A stretch of DNA of 33,195 nt, taken from assembly GCA_017617295.1 (NCBI GenBank), contig JAFZWN010000150.1, positions 1 through 33,195 on the forward strand, written 5' to 3'. Numbering within the stretch: the first letter of the stretch is position 1; the number at the start of each line of letters is the position of its first letter. Origin of the DNA: Clostridiales bacterium. GTDB taxonomy: Bacteria > Bacillota > Clostridia > Saccharofermentanales > Saccharofermentanaceae. The notes below the pieces were generated by a model. That model was not told where the DNA came from and did no database searches. It saw only the letters and a list, made by a program, of their open reading frames with translations. The position numbers and the translations under genes are program-made. This document shows, piece by piece, positions 17,181-25,915 of this stretch.

Positions 17181-18522
17181 CCGAAGGCTGCAGCTTATTG
17201 ATCTTCTGATAGTATCTTGCCAGAGCGAAAGCACCGCTTATGAACCAGGTAAGGCCTGCCGACATCCATAATCCCCATACTCCGAAAGCGGTATAACCGA
17301 TAAGGACCCAGGGGAATACTATCCTTCCGAACATCTCGACACCGCCGTTTATAAAGGCGAAGGCGGCATCGCCGATACCGTTCATGACGCCTCTGCAAAC
17401 GTAGATAGTACCGAGAGCCACGTAGAAGATGCTCGTGATACGGAGAGCCGTGGCACCGAGCCTTACGACTTCGGGGGAATCCTTTACGAAGATTCCGATT
17501 ATGCTCTCGCCGAAGATCTGCATAACGGGAAGCATTATGAGGGAGAATATGAGTATCAGTTTCATCCCTTTCCGGTAGCCTTCCTTTATCCTCTCGTGAT
17601 GACCCGCGCCGAGGTTCTGGCCGGCATGCGTGGAGATCGCCATGCCGAGCGATCCGTAGGGCTGCTGGATTATCTGCTCGATCCTGCTCGTCGCGGTGAA
17701 GGCCGCCACTGCCGTGGAGCCGAATCCGTTGACATAACGCTGAAGGACGATGCAGGATACGGCGATCATGGACATCTGGGCGGCGAGCATCGAGCCCATA
17801 CGGAGGCATTCCTTGATGATCTTCGGACTTATCTCCATAAGCTCTCTGCTTATGTGGAAATATTCATTGGTCTTATACGAGTAGAATATGCATCCCGCTC
17901 CGGAGATCAGCTGAGCGATAAGCGTCGCTACGGCAGCGCCCATAACGCCCATTCCGAAGAGATAGACGAAGACGATATCCAGGACCATGTTGACGATGCA
18001 TGATACGAACAGGAAGATAAGAGGAGTTCTCGAATCTCCGAGCGCCCGAAGCATCGCGGATGCGTAGTTATAGATACCGACGAGAGGGATCCCCAGGCAC
18101 ATGAGCCTCAGATAATCCCTTGCCGTCAGATAGATATTATCGGGTGTGTTAAGAAGTCTTAAGACGGGACCTGACAGGAGAAAGCCGGCCAAAGCCATAA
18201 CGATCGAGGCCAGAAGCATTATGTATGCGCTGTTGGATACGACCCTTCTCACATTGTCATGTTCCTTGCTGCCGAAGTATCTGGAAGCCACTACACCGCT
18301 TCCGCTCGCGCAGCCTATGCAAAACGAGAAGAAAAGGAAGGACAGCGAACCGGTAGATCCGACCGCCGCCAGAGCATCGGATCCGACAAATCTTCCGACG
18401 ATGATGGAATCCACGAGATTATATACCTGCTGAAAGATATTGCCGATCAGCATGGGTATGGAAAACTCAAGGAGGAGTCTCGTGGTATTGCCTTTTGTCA
18501 TGTCACGGATCTGCATGCTCAT
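17131..18522 (-). CDS. MATE-family multidrug/cation antiporter
   Basis: The 463-aa protein has twelve predicted membrane segments. It opens with MTKGNTTRLLLEFSIPMLIG, GNIFQQVYNLVDSIIVGRFVG and ALAAVGSTGSL, the classic N-terminal pattern of clostridial MATE (DinF/NorM relative) proteins, and repeats a related pattern in its second half (GFGSTAVAAFTATSRIEQI). It should expel cationic compounds using a sodium or proton gradient. The C-terminal 20 residues are hydrophilic and Ser/His-rich, and are encoded opposite the end of the ABC exporter gene. The start at 18522 is preceded by an AAAGGGACAG ribosome binding site; an ATG two codons downstream is an alternative. Confidence 0.9.
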   Translation of the reverse strand: MSMQIRDMTKGNTTRLLLEFSIPMLIGNIFQQVYNLVDSIIVGRFVGSDALAAVGSTGSLSFLFFSFCIGCASGSGVVASRYFGSKEHDNVRRVVSNSAYIMLLASIVMALAGFLLSGPVLRLLNTPDNIYLTARDYLRLMCLGIPLVGIYNYASAMLRALGDSRTPLIFLFVSCIVNMVLDIVFVYLFGMGVMGAAVATLIAQLISGAGCIFYSYKTNEYFHISRELMEISPKIIKECLRMGSMLAAQMSMIAVSCIVLQRYVNGFGSTAVAAFTATSRIEQIIQQPYGSLGMAISTHAGQNLGAGHHERIKEGYRKGMKLILIFSLIMLPVMQIFGESIIGIFVKDSPEVVRLGATALRITSIFYVALGTIYVCRGVMNGIGDAAFAFINGGVEMFGRIVFPWVLIGYTAFGVWGLWMSAGLTWFISGAFALARYYQKINKLQPSVRHSTCTVPHRCHSAS

Positions 18523-18561
18523 AAGGATCTGTCCCTTTCTTATTATCGTTTTACGTACGGC

Positions 18562-18590
18562 AATTTAGCACTTCGGGGAACCCGTAACAA
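18562..18590 (-). promoter_or_regulatory. Candidate promoter of the MATE gene
   Basis: On the minus strand TTGTTA (18590-18585) and TAAATT (18567-18562) are 17 nt apart, and the -10 box carries an upstream TGC (extended -10 form). It points to the MATE gene and is back to back with the AraC-gene promoter. Confidence 0.5.
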
Positions 18591-18610
18591 TGAAATATCA
18601 CACTCCAAAA

Positions 18611-18653
18611 TTGATTTATCGTTCAGCGGATGGTATTATTCACAATAAATCAA
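18611..18653 (+). promoter_or_regulatory. Candidate promoter of the AraC-type gene inside a 9-bp inverted repeat
   Basis: TTGATT (18611-18616), 17-nt spacer, TATTAT (18634-18639) with an upstream TGG (extended -10 form). The -35 box lies in the left arm of a perfect inverted repeat, TTGATTTAT (18611-18619) and ATAAATCAA (18645-18653), and the expected start site lies in the right arm. This looks like an operator, perhaps for the AraC-type protein itself. Confidence 0.5.
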
Positions 18654-18695
18654 CTTATATTTCACCGATATTTGTGCTAATCAGAGGTAAGCGTT

Positions 18696-19481
18696 TTGAT
18701 TGATGTATTGTTTGCGGGTTATTCATATACCCACAAGGACGGACTGGTCTATGACACCGATAAGGGCTACGGCGGCTACGACTGCTACCAGATGATATAT
18801 ACGCATACACCGGCGTATTTCCAGGTGGACGGAAAGCTGACCCTGACTCCCGCGAAGTCGGTCGTATTGTTTACTCCGGAACACCGGAAATATTACACAT
18901 CGGTCCCGAACGAACCTTATACCAACGACTGGATCCGTTTTAAGACCGACGAGGGATTCATCTCGAGCTTTCCTATCCTTAATACGCCCTTTTCGCCGCA
19001 TGATCCGGAATTCGTCCATGAACTTATAAAGCTCATAGCCTGGGAATCAAATGCTCCCGATTCCCCGGAGAAGGAGTCCGATATCAGGGAACTGTTCCGC
19101 GTCCTTATGACCAAGCTCTCCGATGAAGCTCCCGATGCGCAGATGTCACCTTACCATAATGAACTGAAGGAATTGAGACGTGATATAATGCACCATCCCG
19201 AAGCGGACTGGTCGATCGAGCTCATGGCTTCGAGACTTAATCTGAGCAGGACGAGATTCCAGACTCTGTATACCGAGACGTTCGGTAATACATGTACAGA
19301 GGAAGTCATAGAGGCCAGGATCAAGCTCGCCCAGGAAAGGCTCCTTTATACCGGACATTCGGTCGCCGAGATAGCGGAGTCGTGTGGTTATAACAGTACT
19401 GAGCATTTCTGCCGGCAGTTCCGTAAGGTCATAGGCATCACTCCGGGACAGTTCCGGAAAAATTCCAAAAATGTAAAATAA
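18696..19481 (+). CDS. AraC-family transcriptional regulator
   Basis: The 261-aa protein starts with TTG at 18696, supported by AGAGGTAA about 7 nt upstream; no ATG lies near the start of the conserved part. The N-terminal 130 residues fit the cupin-like ligand-binding domain of sugar-responsive AraC proteins (YQMIYTHTPAYFQVDGK, LTPAKSVVLFTPEHRKYY, NDWIRF). The C-terminal 95 residues have the two helix-turn-helix units: SIELMASRLNLSRTRFQTLY and SVAEIAESCGYNSTEHFCRQ, then FRKVIGITPGQFRK. The ligand is unknown. It is divergent from the MATE gene and 76 nt upstream of the repeat lipoprotein, so either neighbour may be its target. Confidence 0.88.
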   Translation: MIDVLFAGYSYTHKDGLVYDTDKGYGGYDCYQMIYTHTPAYFQVDGKLTLTPAKSVVLFTPEHRKYYTSVPNEPYTNDWIRFKTDEGFISSFPILNTPFSPHDPEFVHELIKLIAWESNAPDSPEKESDIRELFRVLMTKLSDEAPDAQMSPYHNELKELRRDIMHHPEADWSIELMASRLNLSRTRFQTLYTETFGNTCTEEVIEARIKLAQERLLYTGHSVAEIAESCGYNSTEHFCRQFRKVIGITPGQFRKNSKNVK

Positions 19482-19557
19482 ATTTGCAACCTTCATTGTT
19501 TTTTCTTCGTCATTAGAAACGTGAGGTGAAAAACATAATGATCTTGGAGGATATGAT

Positions 19558-21504
19558 ATGAAAAAGATGATCTCACTGCTCATGGCATCAACCGTCCTTT
19601 TGACGGGAGTGACGGCATGCAGCGATCAGAGGAACGGCAGGTCACAAAGGCGGCATTCTTCGGAACGCGAAGAAGAGAGTGAACAGGAGGAAGAAGAGAC
19701 CGGAAACGGGGAAGAAGAGGTTCAGATCATCGAGGCACGCGGAGAGGGTTCTGAGGATCCTGAAACGGGCGCGAGGGAAACGGAAGAAAGCAGGAGCCCC
19801 ATGACCCCGGTCGCGATCGGTAACTGGGAACAGGTCATGAGAGAGAATCTCGCGGTTCCGGGATTATGGACGGTCCCCTTTGATACGGAGATGACGGATG
19901 AGCTTGATTCCCTTTTTGACAGCATAAGACCTGACCTCGGGGACGATCAGTTTACTCCTTTGGCCATGGTCGAATACCAGCAGTCGACGGGAGACGATTC
20001 ATGCAATTACTGTTTTCTCTGTAAGGGCGTTCCTTCTTCCGGGGCCGGGTATTGGTGCCTGGTATATGTGCATGATGACGGCAGTTCCAGGGGCGAGCTG
20101 TGCAATGTCTATAATATCGTTCTTCCCGGTGATCCTGATCAGAGCGGTATATGGACATACGGCGATTCGGAGACCGTATCGGGGGAACTTCTCGACTGTT
20201 ATAATTCCGCCTTTGACGAGAACGATCTTTACTACGAACCGCTGGCATATCTCGGAGAGAGAACGCTTGACGGCGTGACCACGCGGTGCTTCCTTACCGA
20301 TTCGTGCCTTTACATGTTCGAGAATGACGGGCTGGCCCTTCGTTACATAAGTGATTCCGGGGACGGCAGCTGGAGCCAGTCTGATTATTCCATTTTCGAG
20401 ACGAGGATGATAAGCGGTTGTCCCGATCCCGTAATGGACCGCGAGTATGAGAGTCCTTATGCAATGTATACGTACGGAGGCTGGTCGACGGCTGAGCAGA
20501 TGGATCTTTCCGCAGTTCCGCAGGAAGTCCTTGATCATATCAGGGCGTATGACAACGGGAGATACGAGCCCTGTTTGTTTGTCACATACAAGGAATTACT
20601 TAATCCCGTACACAAAGCCCTTCTTCGCGTCCTGCTCTGTTCGACGGTGGACGGATTCGATTCTTTTGTCTTTGTGGAAGAGGATGAAGACGGAAACCTT
20701 TCCGTAACGGGTACATGCCCGATCGATATCGATGCCATCCTTTCCGACGGCTGTGTAAACATACCCGGAGAAGATCCGGCTGATACAGGCTGGGAGCTTG
20801 TTAATTCATCTGATGTTCCTGAAGCGATCCTCGATAAGTACTGGGAGGATTGGGAGGAATGTATGGAGATGTTCGGAGTAGCCCTGGAGATCGGTACACC
20901 TGAATTTGTTATCTCCTCAAGAACAGAAGGAGATATGACCACTTACAGTTATGTCTGCAGACAGGACGTTTTCCATTTCGGAAGCAACGGGGATTTCTTT
21001 ATCATGACATCTACGCTTGACAGCAACGGTTCGGTGATCGGAGACAATGAAAGCACCGAGGTCATTATGTCCGATATCTATGATTCGCTCATGTCCGGCC
21101 GCGAAGGGGCTCCTTCCGAAATATCTCCGGATGAAGTTCTTGATATAGTATATGAGACGACCCTTCTCTATGATGCCGATCTGGCGGCTGATCTTATGGA
21201 TGAGGCAAATGTTGACGGGAACACCCGCCATGCAAATACGAACGGGATGGAGATAGTGATCGAGACGTTTGACTCCGAAGAAGAAGCCGTTGATTTCTGG
21301 AACGATATGCATGATACATTCCGCGATTATGTCGTGATCAGGCAGAACAACTATTTCCTTCACGATTCGATGGGAAGCGGCAATATGTTCTTCTATTGCT
21401 TTCATTCGGGAAACTGTGTCGTTACCGTCATGACTGCCGATATAATGAATGTCACAACGGTTGCGGATATCGGTGATACTCTGGTGGAGGAATTGCCGGG
21501 ATAA
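19558..21504 (+). CDS. Large acidic lipoprotein with four degenerate ~100-residue repeats, function unknown
   Basis: The 648-aa protein starts after a good TTGGAGG ribosome binding site. Signal peptide: MKKMISLLMASTVLLTGVTAC, lipidated Cys21. Residues 22-80 are an extremely acidic Glu/Arg/Ser linker. Four units then begin with a G-x-W-like motif at Trp104, Trp199, Trp309 and Trp412, each followed by an amphipathic helix and then a '(Y/F)xPLAxxG'-like strand and a hydrophobic strand pair (TPLAMV, EPLAYLG, EPCLFV, FGVALEIG). The last 130 residues are a different domain (DEVLDIVYETTLLY...FDSEEEAVDFWNDM). Similar single units occur, as I recall, in other clostridial lipoproteins; I know of no assigned function. 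Ligand binding at the cell surface is a guess. It ends 46 nt before a terminator. Confidence 0.85.
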   Translation: MKKMISLLMASTVLLTGVTACSDQRNGRSQRRHSSEREEESEQEEEETGNGEEEVQIIEARGEGSEDPETGARETEESRSPMTPVAIGNWEQVMRENLAVPGLWTVPFDTEMTDELDSLFDSIRPDLGDDQFTPLAMVEYQQSTGDDSCNYCFLCKGVPSSGAGYWCLVYVHDDGSSRGELCNVYNIVLPGDPDQSGIWTYGDSETVSGELLDCYNSAFDENDLYYEPLAYLGERTLDGVTTRCFLTDSCLYMFENDGLALRYISDSGDGSWSQSDYSIFETRMISGCPDPVMDREYESPYAMYTYGGWSTAEQMDLSAVPQEVLDHIRAYDNGRYEPCLFVTYKELLNPVHKALLRVLLCSTVDGFDSFVFVEEDEDGNLSVTGTCPIDIDAILSDGCVNIPGEDPADTGWELVNSSDVPEAILDKYWEDWEECMEMFGVALEIGTPEFVISSRTEGDMTTYSYVCRQDVFHFGSNGDFFIMTSTLDSNGSVIGDNESTEVIMSDIYDSLMSGREGAPSEISPDEVLDIVYETTLLYDADLAADLMDEANVDGNTRHANTNGMEIVIETFDSEEEAVDFWNDMHDTFRDYVVIRQNNYFLHDSMGSGNMFFYCFHSGNCVVTVMTADIMNVTTVADIGDTLVEELPG

Positions 21505-21550
21505 CGAGCGTTTCCTAAAAAATTTCACACAAAAGATAAGATTTTTAACC

Positions 21551-21584
21551 AAAACCGGGAGGATCGGATGCCTCCCGGTTTTTT
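21551..21584 (+). terminator. Rho-independent terminator after the repeat lipoprotein
   Basis: AAAACCGGGAGG (21551-21562) and CCTCCCGGTTTT (21571-21582) form a perfect 12-bp stem with an 8-nt loop, and the T run continues to 21584. Confidence 0.93.
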
Positions 21585-21722
21585 GTTTTCCCGAATCTGA
21601 AATATTTTAACTTTTTTGATATCTATTTTGATTTTTCCATAGACATCCTGATGTTAGTCTGTCATCAGAAAACAGCCGCCCCAAAGGCTGACGATCATCA
21701 AAACATAAAGGAGAAAGAGGTT

Positions 21723-22919
21723 ATGAAAAAGAAGATCGTATCGGCTCTTATGAGCCTTGCAATGGCAGCATCATTTGCAGGATGTTCCGCCATCACCCCC
21801 ACACAGGTAACAGATCCCGCAACGAGCGGAGATACAACAGCTGCAGCACAGTCCGGAGATGATACTCAGGCAGCAACGTCTTCTGACGGCGAACTCCAGG
21901 TCGGTATCGTCCTTCCCACACGTGACGAGCCCAGGTGGATCCAGGATGAGGCTTCCTTCACATCCATTCTCGGTGATGCAGGATTCACTTCCGAGGTTCT
22001 TTTCTCTCAGGGCAGCTCCGCTACAGAGCTTACAAACGTTGAGTCTCTTATCGAGCAGGGTATCGATGTTCTCGTTATCTGCGCACAGGATGCCACGGCA
22101 GCAGCAGCAGCAGTAGAGACAGCACACAATGCAGGCGTAAAGGTCATCTGCTACGACAGACTTATCACAGATACTGATGCAGTTGATTACTATGTAACAT
22201 TCAACAGCTTTGATGTCGGAGTTCAGCAGGGCCAGTACCTGATCGACGCTTACCAGGGCCAGACAGACGTACCTCTGTACCTATATTCTGGTGCTACGAC
22301 AGATAACAACGCTTTCATCTTCTTCGCAGGCGCATGGAGCGTTCTGAGCGAGGCAGTCGAGAACGGACAGTTCACGGTTGCAAACTGCGACGCCATCACA
22401 CCTTATATCGGCCAGACACTTGACGTTACGGCAGATCACGAAGCGCTTTCCGATATCCTCGGTACCATCACCACTAACTGGGACTTCAATACAGCAAAGT
22501 CTCTTGCAGAGGCTAATCTCGTTTCCAACGACGCTTCTCTGAAGGGTGACTGCGCTATCCTTGCTCCCAACGACGGTACAGCAAGAGCTATCGCTGATGC
22601 TTTCGCCGATGATAACGACGTTACTTCCTTTGTTATCACAGGTCAGGACTGTGAGACTGCTTCCCTCGGTTACATCTGCTCCGGTCTTCAGAGCATGACG
22701 ATCTGGAAGAACACTGCAGAGCTTGCTTCCACAACATGCGACATGGTCAATGCTATCCTCGGAAACAACACACCTGTTACTACAACAACATACAACAACG
22801 GAACTATCGAGGTTCCTTCCAACGAGACGGCAGTTACCGTCATCACCATCGACAACATAAGCGCTCCCGTCAATGCAGGTTACGTTGACGCAGCCGACAT
22901 CGAAGGTTATCCGGGCTGA
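21723..22919 (+). CDS. chvE: Sugar ABC transporter substrate-binding lipoprotein (ChvE/XylF-like)
   Basis: This protein captures a monosaccharide outside the cell for the GguA/GguB importer encoded next. I place the start at 21723 (MKKKIVSALM), after AAAGGAG; an in-frame ATG at 21651 is rejected because it hides the signal peptide. The 398-aa product has lipobox SFAGC with lipidated Cys21, a Thr/Ala/Ser-rich linker and a type I periplasmic-binding fold (VGIVLPTRDEPRWIQDE, GIDVLVICAQD, KVICYDRLI, YSGATTDNNA, VITGQDCE). The RDEPRW and CYDRL elements are typical of the ChvE multiple-monosaccharide group, so xylose, glucose, galactose or arabinose are candidates. GCA/GCT and ACA codons are unusually frequent compared with neighbours, fitting high expression. 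Confidence 0.9.
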   Translation: MKKKIVSALMSLAMAASFAGCSAITPTQVTDPATSGDTTAAAQSGDDTQAATSSDGELQVGIVLPTRDEPRWIQDEASFTSILGDAGFTSEVLFSQGSSATELTNVESLIEQGIDVLVICAQDATAAAAAVETAHNAGVKVICYDRLITDTDAVDYYVTFNSFDVGVQQGQYLIDAYQGQTDVPLYLYSGATTDNNAFIFFAGAWSVLSEAVENGQFTVANCDAITPYIGQTLDVTADHEALSDILGTITTNWDFNTAKSLAEANLVSNDASLKGDCAILAPNDGTARAIADAFADDNDVTSFVITGQDCETASLGYICSGLQSMTIWKNTAELASTTCDMVNAILGNNTPVTTTTYNNGTIEVPSNETAVTVITIDNISAPVNAGYVDAADIEGYPG

Positions 22920-22952
22920 TCATCCCAATATGATCCGATGATATAAGTTATG

Positions 22953-23011
22953 CAGTGCCGGGCACCCGAAGATCGGCCGGAAAATGGTTTTCGGGGCCCG
23001 GACACTGTTTT
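22953..23011 (+). terminator. Long intercistronic hairpin between binding-protein and ATPase genes
   Basis: CAGTG (22953-22957) pairs with CACTG (23003-23007), CCGGGC pairs with GCCCGG, and CCGAA with TTCGG farther in, followed by four T. It can serve as a partial terminator and as a 3'-end stabiliser for the binding-protein mRNA, so that more binding protein than membrane subunits is made. Confidence 0.65.
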
Positions 23012-23048
23012 ATCAAGATAATTCCATGAAACGAGAGGAATACGGACA

Positions 23049-24578
23049 ATGTTTGATGAATATATTCTGGAAATGAGAAATATCTCAAAAGAGTTTCCGG
23101 GAGTCAAGGCTTTAAGTGACGTAAATTTCAAAGTCCGTAGAGGTGAGATACACTGCCTTGTCGGAGAGAACGGTGCCGGAAAGAGCACGCTGATGAAGGT
23201 TCTAAGCGGCGTCTGGAGATACGGGACTTATACGGGCGACATCGTTTATGAAGGCAAAGTCAGGCAGTTCAAAGGCATAGCTGACAGCGAGGCCGCGGGA
23301 ATAGCGATAATCTATCAGGAGCTTGCGTTCTTCCCGGAGCTTTCCGTGTACGAGAACATCTATTTCGGACACGAGATAATGAACGGAGGGACTATCGACT
23401 GGAACGAGACGATAGTCCAGTCGAAAGAATATCTTCGCAAGGTTAGGCTCGATATAGATCCTTCGATCAAGATCAAGCATCTGAACACAGGTAAACAGCA
23501 GCTTGTCGAGATCGCGAAGGCTCTGTCCAAGAACTGCAAACTCCTCATCTTCGATGAGCCCACCTCATCGCTGAACGAGGACGACAGCAAAAACCTCCTG
23601 GACCTTATGAGAGAACTTAAGGAGCGCGGGATCACATGCATAATGATCTCACACAAGCTCCGTGAAGTTACGGCAATAGCGGATACGATAACGGTTTTGA
23701 GAGACGGTTCTACTATCTGTTCGCTGGATGCCAAAGAGGATGACATATCCGAAGCGAACATCATCAGGAACATGGTCGGAAGGACCATAGATGATGTTTA
23801 TCCCAAAAGGCTTCAAAAGAACATCTCGGATATCGTTTTCGAGGTAAAGAACTTGAGTGCCGAAGACAGGAACACCGGTAAGAAGATCCTGAAGAACGTT
23901 TCGTTCAATGTAAGACGGGGCGAGATAGTAGGTCTTCAGGGCCTGATGGGAGCAGGCCGTACCGAGTGCGCTCTGGCGGTATTCGGAAATCCCTATGACT
24001 ACAAGATAACTTCGGGCGAGATCTGGATGGACGGAAAACGTGTCAGCTTCAAGACCCCGAAGCAGGCGATAAAGAACGGCCTGGCTTACGTTACCGAGGA
24101 CCGTAAGGGTAATGGTCTGGTGCTGATACAGGACGTAAGATACAACATCACCCTGGCGAACCTTGACGAACTCATACCGGGACTCGCGATAGACGAGAAC
24201 AAGGAGATCGAAGTCGCCGAAAAGTACAGAAAAGAGATCAATATCAAGACGCCCACGATCGCTCAGAAGGTAAAGAACCTGTCGGGCGGTAACCAGCAGA
24301 AGGTGCAGATATCAAAATGGCTCTTCTCGCACCCGAAGGTACTGATACTCGACGAGCCTACCAGAGGCATCGACGTAGGAGCCAAATACGAGATCTATTC
24401 GATAATGAACGATCTTGTAAAGCAGGGCATGAGCATAATCATGATCTCGTCGGAGCTTCCCGAAGTCCTGGGAATGTCAGACAGGCTCTATGTAATGAGC
24501 GAAGGGCAGATCACAGGTGAGCTTCCGATCGAGGAAGCGACCGAAGAAAAAGTTATGAAGATGGCGATCAACGCTTAA
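23049..24578 (+). CDS. gguA: Sugar ABC importer ATPase, two ATP-binding domains (GguA/MmsA/XylG-like)
   Basis: The 509-aa protein is a tandem ATPase that powers monosaccharide import. Domain 1 has a full Walker A GENGAGKS (39-46) and Walker B LLIFDEPTSSL, but a changed signature, LNTGKQQ. Domain 2 has a degenerate Walker A GLMGAGRTE, an intact signature LSGGNQQKV and Walker B LILDEPTRGIDVGAK. This unequal pair is normal for the RbsA/XylG/MmsA family. GAGAGG lies 9-10 nt before the ATG. It follows the binding-protein gene after a 129-nt gap with a hairpin, and the permease gene follows after 13 nt. Confidence 0.93.
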   Translation: MFDEYILEMRNISKEFPGVKALSDVNFKVRRGEIHCLVGENGAGKSTLMKVLSGVWRYGTYTGDIVYEGKVRQFKGIADSEAAGIAIIYQELAFFPELSVYENIYFGHEIMNGGTIDWNETIVQSKEYLRKVRLDIDPSIKIKHLNTGKQQLVEIAKALSKNCKLLIFDEPTSSLNEDDSKNLLDLMRELKERGITCIMISHKLREVTAIADTITVLRDGSTICSLDAKEDDISEANIIRNMVGRTIDDVYPKRLQKNISDIVFEVKNLSAEDRNTGKKILKNVSFNVRRGEIVGLQGLMGAGRTECALAVFGNPYDYKITSGEIWMDGKRVSFKTPKQAIKNGLAYVTEDRKGNGLVLIQDVRYNITLANLDELIPGLAIDENKEIEVAEKYRKEINIKTPTIAQKVKNLSGGNQQKVQISKWLFSHPKVLILDEPTRGIDVGAKYEIYSIMNDLVKQGMSIIMISSELPEVLGMSDRLYVMSEGQITGELPIEEATEEKVMKMAINA

Positions 24579-24591
24579 GGAGGAGAACAAG

Positions 24592-25776
24592 ATGGGAACA
24601 AAGAAAAGTCTCGGGAAAGAGGTTTTTTCTCTTCTCAAAGAAAATGCCGCGAGCTACATGATGTACTTTGCACTCGTGGTCATCATGCTGGTATTCCAGA
24701 TATGGACAAAAGGTAAGTTCTTTACCGCACAGAACATATCCAACCTTTTCAATCAGGCAGCTTATGTCGCTGTGCTCGCGATAGGAATGACACTCATCCT
24801 CATCCTGAGGCACATCGATCTTTCCTGCGGATACGTTGCAGGTCTGTCGGGCGCCATCGCGGCGATACTGATGGAAAAGGTCGGGATCAACGTCTGGCTT
24901 TCTATGCTCATAGTCCTTCTCATGGGTCTTGCCATCGGTTTTTATCAGGGCACGCTCGTTACGAAGTTCGGTATCCCCGCTTTTATTACGACTCTTGCCG
25001 GAATGTTCATCTTCAGAGGACTCCTTACGAGATCCCTGGCAAGCACCGGTACCATCATCGTAACAGACAAGACATTCAAGGCTATGTGCCAGGGCTTTAT
25101 CCCCGATATCCCCGGAAACCGCACGGGCGTTCATATCGTAACGATGCTGATCGCACTCATAGCCGTAGCCGCAGTGATCTTTTTCAGGATCAGATCAAGA
25201 AAGAACAGACAGAAATACAACTTTCCTGTAGTCTCCTTGCCTATCTTTATCGTTGGTATCGTAGCTGTATCGGTCGTAATCCTTTTCGCAGCCTGGATGC
25301 TCGCCATCAACAAGGGCCTTCCGATCAGTGCCTGTATCGTAGCTGTTATCCTCGGCGCTTACACCTTTATGTTGTCAAAGACTAAGCTCGGCCGTCACAT
25401 CTACGGTATCGGCGGTAACGATCAGGCGGCGGAACTCTCGGGTGTCGATGTTAAGAAGGTCACTCTCTTTGCTTTCTGCTCCATGTCAGTTCTCGCGGCT
25501 GTTGCAGGCTTCCTTTACACATCCAGGCTCTCGTCCGCCACACCTACCGCAGGTCTCGCTTTCGAGATGGATGCCATCGCATCCTCCTATATCGGCGGTA
25601 CGGCGGTATCCGGAGGCGTAGGTAAAGTCACAAACGCTATCATCGGTACATTCGTTATCATGTCACTGACAAACGGAATGAACCTCATGACCATCGATAT
25701 CTCTTATCAGTACATCGTTAAGGGTATCATCTTTATCATCGCGGTGGCATTTGATGTCAGATCAAGAAAGAAATAA
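24592..25776 (+). CDS. gguB: Sugar ABC importer permease (GguB/MmsB/XylH-like)
   Basis: The 394-aa membrane protein forms the sugar channel, probably as a homodimer on GguA. It has about ten membrane segments and family marks: AYVAVLAIGMTLILILRHIDLS (N-terminal third), GxCAG-like segment GYVAGLSGAIAAIL, GIPAFITTLAGMFIFRGL, and the EAA-like cytoplasmic loop with YGIGGNDQAAELSGVDVKK. A hydrophilic insert near 195-210 (RSRKNRQKYN) is characteristic of the MmsB/XylH branch, which is longer than RbsC. AAGGAGGAG precedes the start. A terminator closes the operon 34 nt after the stop. Confidence 0.93.
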   Translation: MGTKKSLGKEVFSLLKENAASYMMYFALVVIMLVFQIWTKGKFFTAQNISNLFNQAAYVAVLAIGMTLILILRHIDLSCGYVAGLSGAIAAILMEKVGINVWLSMLIVLLMGLAIGFYQGTLVTKFGIPAFITTLAGMFIFRGLLTRSLASTGTIIVTDKTFKAMCQGFIPDIPGNRTGVHIVTMLIALIAVAAVIFFRIRSRKNRQKYNFPVVSLPIFIVGIVAVSVVILFAAWMLAINKGLPISACIVAVILGAYTFMLSKTKLGRHIYGIGGNDQAAELSGVDVKKVTLFAFCSMSVLAAVAGFLYTSRLSSATPTAGLAFEMDAIASSYIGGTAVSGGVGKVTNAIIGTFVIMSLTNGMNLMTIDISYQYIVKGIIFIIAVAFDVRSRKK

Positions 25777-25809
25777 GGATCGTATAATACAAACCAACCT
25801 CCACCGAAC

Positions 25810-25848
25810 AAGGATTGTCGCATGTCGCTTTTGCGTGCGACAATCTTT
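25810..25848 (+). terminator. Terminator after the sugar importer operon
   Basis: AAGGATTGTCGCA (25810-25822) pairs with TGCGACAATCTTT (25836-25848), one G-U pair. The T run is short, so termination may be incomplete. Confidence 0.7.
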
Positions 25849-25865
25849 GTCGTAGGGTAAAATAG

Positions 25866-25871
25866 TATAAT
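25866..25871 (+). promoter_or_regulatory. Candidate -10 box for the YesN-type gene
   Basis: A perfect TATAAT lies 45 nt before the start codon, but no good -35 box is at the right distance, so the promoter may need an activator. Confidence 0.35.
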
Positions 25872-25915
25872 GAAATGCTGAAAAGAAAAAACGATCAACC
25901 GGACCGGAGGAGTTT

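Noticed and set aside
17195..17809. Second long minus-strand frame within the MATE gene
   Set aside because: Its Arg/His-rich translation is a frame-shifted shadow; the MATE frame has clear membrane segments.
21651..21722. Upstream in-frame ATG for the binding protein at 21651
   Set aside because: It would place a hydrophilic stretch before the lipoprotein signal peptide; AAAGGAG supports 21723.
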